The notes under the pieces were generated by a model. The model was not told where the DNA came from. It did not search any database and worked only from the letters and a program-made list of their open reading frames with translations. The translations under genes were made by a program, and so were the position numbers. DNA of 6,711 nt from Phycisphaerales bacterium (GTDB taxonomy: Bacteria > Planctomycetota > Phycisphaerae > Tepidisphaerales > Tepidisphaeraceae): positions 1 to 6,711 of the forward strand of contig JAQGHP010000301.1 of assembly GCA_028288775.1 (NCBI GenBank). The letters run 5' to 3'. Below are positions 5,844-6,711 of this stretch, piece after piece. How positions within the stretch are numbered: position 1 is the stretch's first letter; every line of letters begins with the position of its first letter.

Positions 5844-5918
5844 AGCCACGAATGAACACGAATGCACACGAATAAGAAGTCCCAATTCATTCGTGCCCAT
5901 TCGTGTTCATTCGTGGCT
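5844..5918. repeat. 30-bp CACGAATG inverted repeat
   Basis: Arms 5844-5873 and 5889-5918 match at 28 of 30 positions with a 15-nt loop (5874-5888). Each arm holds three ACGAAT units. The element is AT-richer than the genes and sits wholly inside the outer GGATTTCG repeat. I recall such arrays as frequent in planctomycete intergenic DNA. Confidence 0.85.
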
Positions 5919-5931
5919 TCCATCGGTTCTT

Positions 5932-6005
5932 CGTGGCATGCGCGAGATAGCCCATGGACCCGCCGCCATAACGGCATAAACACGGGCTATCTCGCCCGCG
6001 CCACG
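5932..6005. repeat. 22-bp inverted repeat GCGAGATAGCCC...GGGCTATCTCGC
   Basis: The inner 12 bp (5942-5953 with 5984-5995) pair perfectly; the stem extends to 22 nt (5932-5953 with 5984-6005) with 3 mismatches, with outermost ends CGTGGC/GCCACG. The 30-nt loop (5954-5983) is GC-rich and unlike the other repeats. It lies beside the CACGAATG hairpin, inside the outer GGATTTCG stem. Confidence 0.85.
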
Positions 6006-6168
6006 GGAAGAGAGAAACCACTTCGATGCCATCTGTTCGGATTTTGGATTTCGTCATTCGGATTTGATTCGGATTTCGGGGATTCGGAATTCGGATTTCA
6101 GGCCCAGGTTTCGGGGATTCGGATTTCGCACGGCGGGATTCGGATTTCCATCCCCCTTCCGACACCAT

Positions 6169-6711
6169 TCACGCGCCCGCGACGGACGTTTCCCGTAGCT
6201 GTCCGCATGCGGCGTTGACGTCGTCGCCGCGGGTGTCGCGGGCGTGGGCGACTACGCCAGCTTCGCGAAGATGGGTGAGGAAGGCGACGACCCGCTCGCG
6301 GCTCGGGCGGCCGTATATTTTGCCGCTCAGGCCTGCGCCGATCGGGTTGTAGGGGATCAGATTGACATGCGCGCGGAAGCCGTCCATGAGCCGGGCAAGC
6401 ATGTCCGCGTGGGCGTCCGAGTCGTTTACGCCGGCCAGCATGCAGTATTCGATCGTCACGACGCGGCCGGTGCAGGCGTGGAACCGTCTGGCGGCGGACA
6501 TGATCTCGGCCACCGGGTACCTTCGATTCATCGGAACGACCATGGCGCGCGTGGCATCGTCGGGGGCGTGGAGCGACAGGGCCAGATGTACGTTCAGATC
6601 GGCGGCGGCCAGGGCGTCGATCCCCGGGACGATGCCCACGGTGGAAGCCGTCACCTGCCGCCAGCCCAGCGCGCCCATCTCCGGGGCGGCGATGCGTTTG
6701 ATGGCGTCCAA
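6169..6711 (-). CDS. rlmN: RlmN, 23S rRNA (A2503)/tRNA (A37) C2-methyltransferase, C-terminal half (partial)
   Basis: The 180 codons present match the C-terminal half of RlmN, a radical-SAM enzyme that methylates C2 of A2503 in 23S rRNA and A37 in some tRNAs. Diagnostic stretches are TASTVGIVPGI (21-31 of the fragment), LNVHLALSLHAPDD (39-52), VPMNRRYPVAEI (59-70), VTIEYCMLAGVNDS (85-98), AHVNLIPYNPIG (114-125), GRPSRERVVAF (134-144) and the terminal RGDDVNAACGQLRE. C169 in AACGQL is the methyl-carrying catalytic cysteine by analogy with C355 of E. coli RlmN. The radical-SAM CxxxCxxC motif and the true start lie beyond 6711; the frame is open to the edge and the leading TTG there is only an internal Leu codon. 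The related antibiotic-resistance enzyme Cfr shares the fold, but the RGDDVNAACGQL ending favours RlmN. It converges on cbiX. Confidence 0.92.
   Translation of the reverse strand: MDAIKRIAAPEMGALGWRQVTASTVGIVPGIDALAAADLNVHLALSLHAPDDATRAMVVPMNRRYPVAEIMSAARRFHACTGRVVTIEYCMLAGVNDSDAHADMLARLMDGFRAHVNLIPYNPIGAGLSGKIYGRPSRERVVAFLTHLREAGVVAHARDTRGDDVNAACGQLRETSVAGA

Larger units (their letters stand above)
5771..6100. repeat. Outer inverted repeat of GGATTTCG/CGAAATCC arrays
   Basis: Two perfect 17-bp pairs lie in register: 5771-5787 with 6084-6100 (TGAAATCCGAATTCCGA) and 5815-5831 with 6046-6062 (TCCGAATGACGAAATCC). The sequence between them on each side is the same type of repeat with looser pairing. 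Together they form a long interrupted stem enclosing about 214 nt that itself holds two more hairpins. Extra GGATTTC units follow at 6101-6150 without a partner on the left. Confidence 0.8.
5758..6168. other. 411-nt repeat-only gap between convergent cbiX and rlmN
   Basis: No gene is credible here: the open frames are repeat translations of low complexity. The stretch lies between the 3' ends of two converging genes, so any hairpin could serve as a terminator for both. Repeat sequence starts within about 15 nt of the cbiX stop and ends within about 20 nt of the rlmN stop. Nested inverted repeats fill 5771-6100; a further tail of GGATTTC units runs to 6150. Confidence 0.8.

Noticed and set aside
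5771..6100. tRNA or known structured RNA
   Set aside because: The cloverleaf-like layout is far too large for a tRNA, lacks a CCA end and T-loop motifs, and is made of repetitive sequence.

Overview
The window is GC-rich bacterial DNA that most likely comes from a planctomycete (Planctomycetota, probably an uncultured lineage). This rests on the kind of short palindromic repeats that fill the gaps, several of which I recall as common in planctomycete assemblies: telomere-like CCCTGAA arrays, CACGAATG repeats, CATGGGC...GCCCATG palindromes, GGATTTCG arrays and the CACAGCCG...CGGCTGTG element. Weak or absent Shine-Dalgarno sequences and a secreted M28-PDZ peptidase fit. The placement is from memory, not from a search.

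Layout. 1-138: repeat DNA (a perfect 25-bp hairpin, then a C-rich 7-nt-period array running up to the marC-family stop codon). 139-744 (-): MarC-family membrane protein. 751-2985 (-): hydantoinase/oxoprolinase subunit A (HyuA family), 6 nt upstream of the marC-family gene and so probably cotranscribed with it. 2999-4894 (+): divergent exported metallopeptidase with PA, M28 and PDZ domains. 4895-5316: gap of 422 nt packed with palindromes. 5317-5757 (+): half-size CbiX/SirB-type chelatase with a C-terminal cysteine cluster. 5758-6168: gap of 411 nt holding nested inverted repeats with a cloverleaf-like layout. 6169-6711 (-): C-terminal half of the 23S rRNA/tRNA methyltransferase RlmN, entering from the right edge.

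The five genes do not form an obvious pathway; they are housekeeping or accessory genes set side by side. What stands out is the repeat load. At least six repeat types occur in under 7 kb. They run almost to the stop codons of three genes, and two of them lie inside the hyuA reading frame without breaking it: a roughly 45-residue insert made of a telomere-like inverted repeat and a shorter AQPPPAV insert. Nesting of repeats within repeats suggests repeated insertion of small non-autonomous elements. No transposase, CRISPR array, tRNA or complete novel operon is visible.
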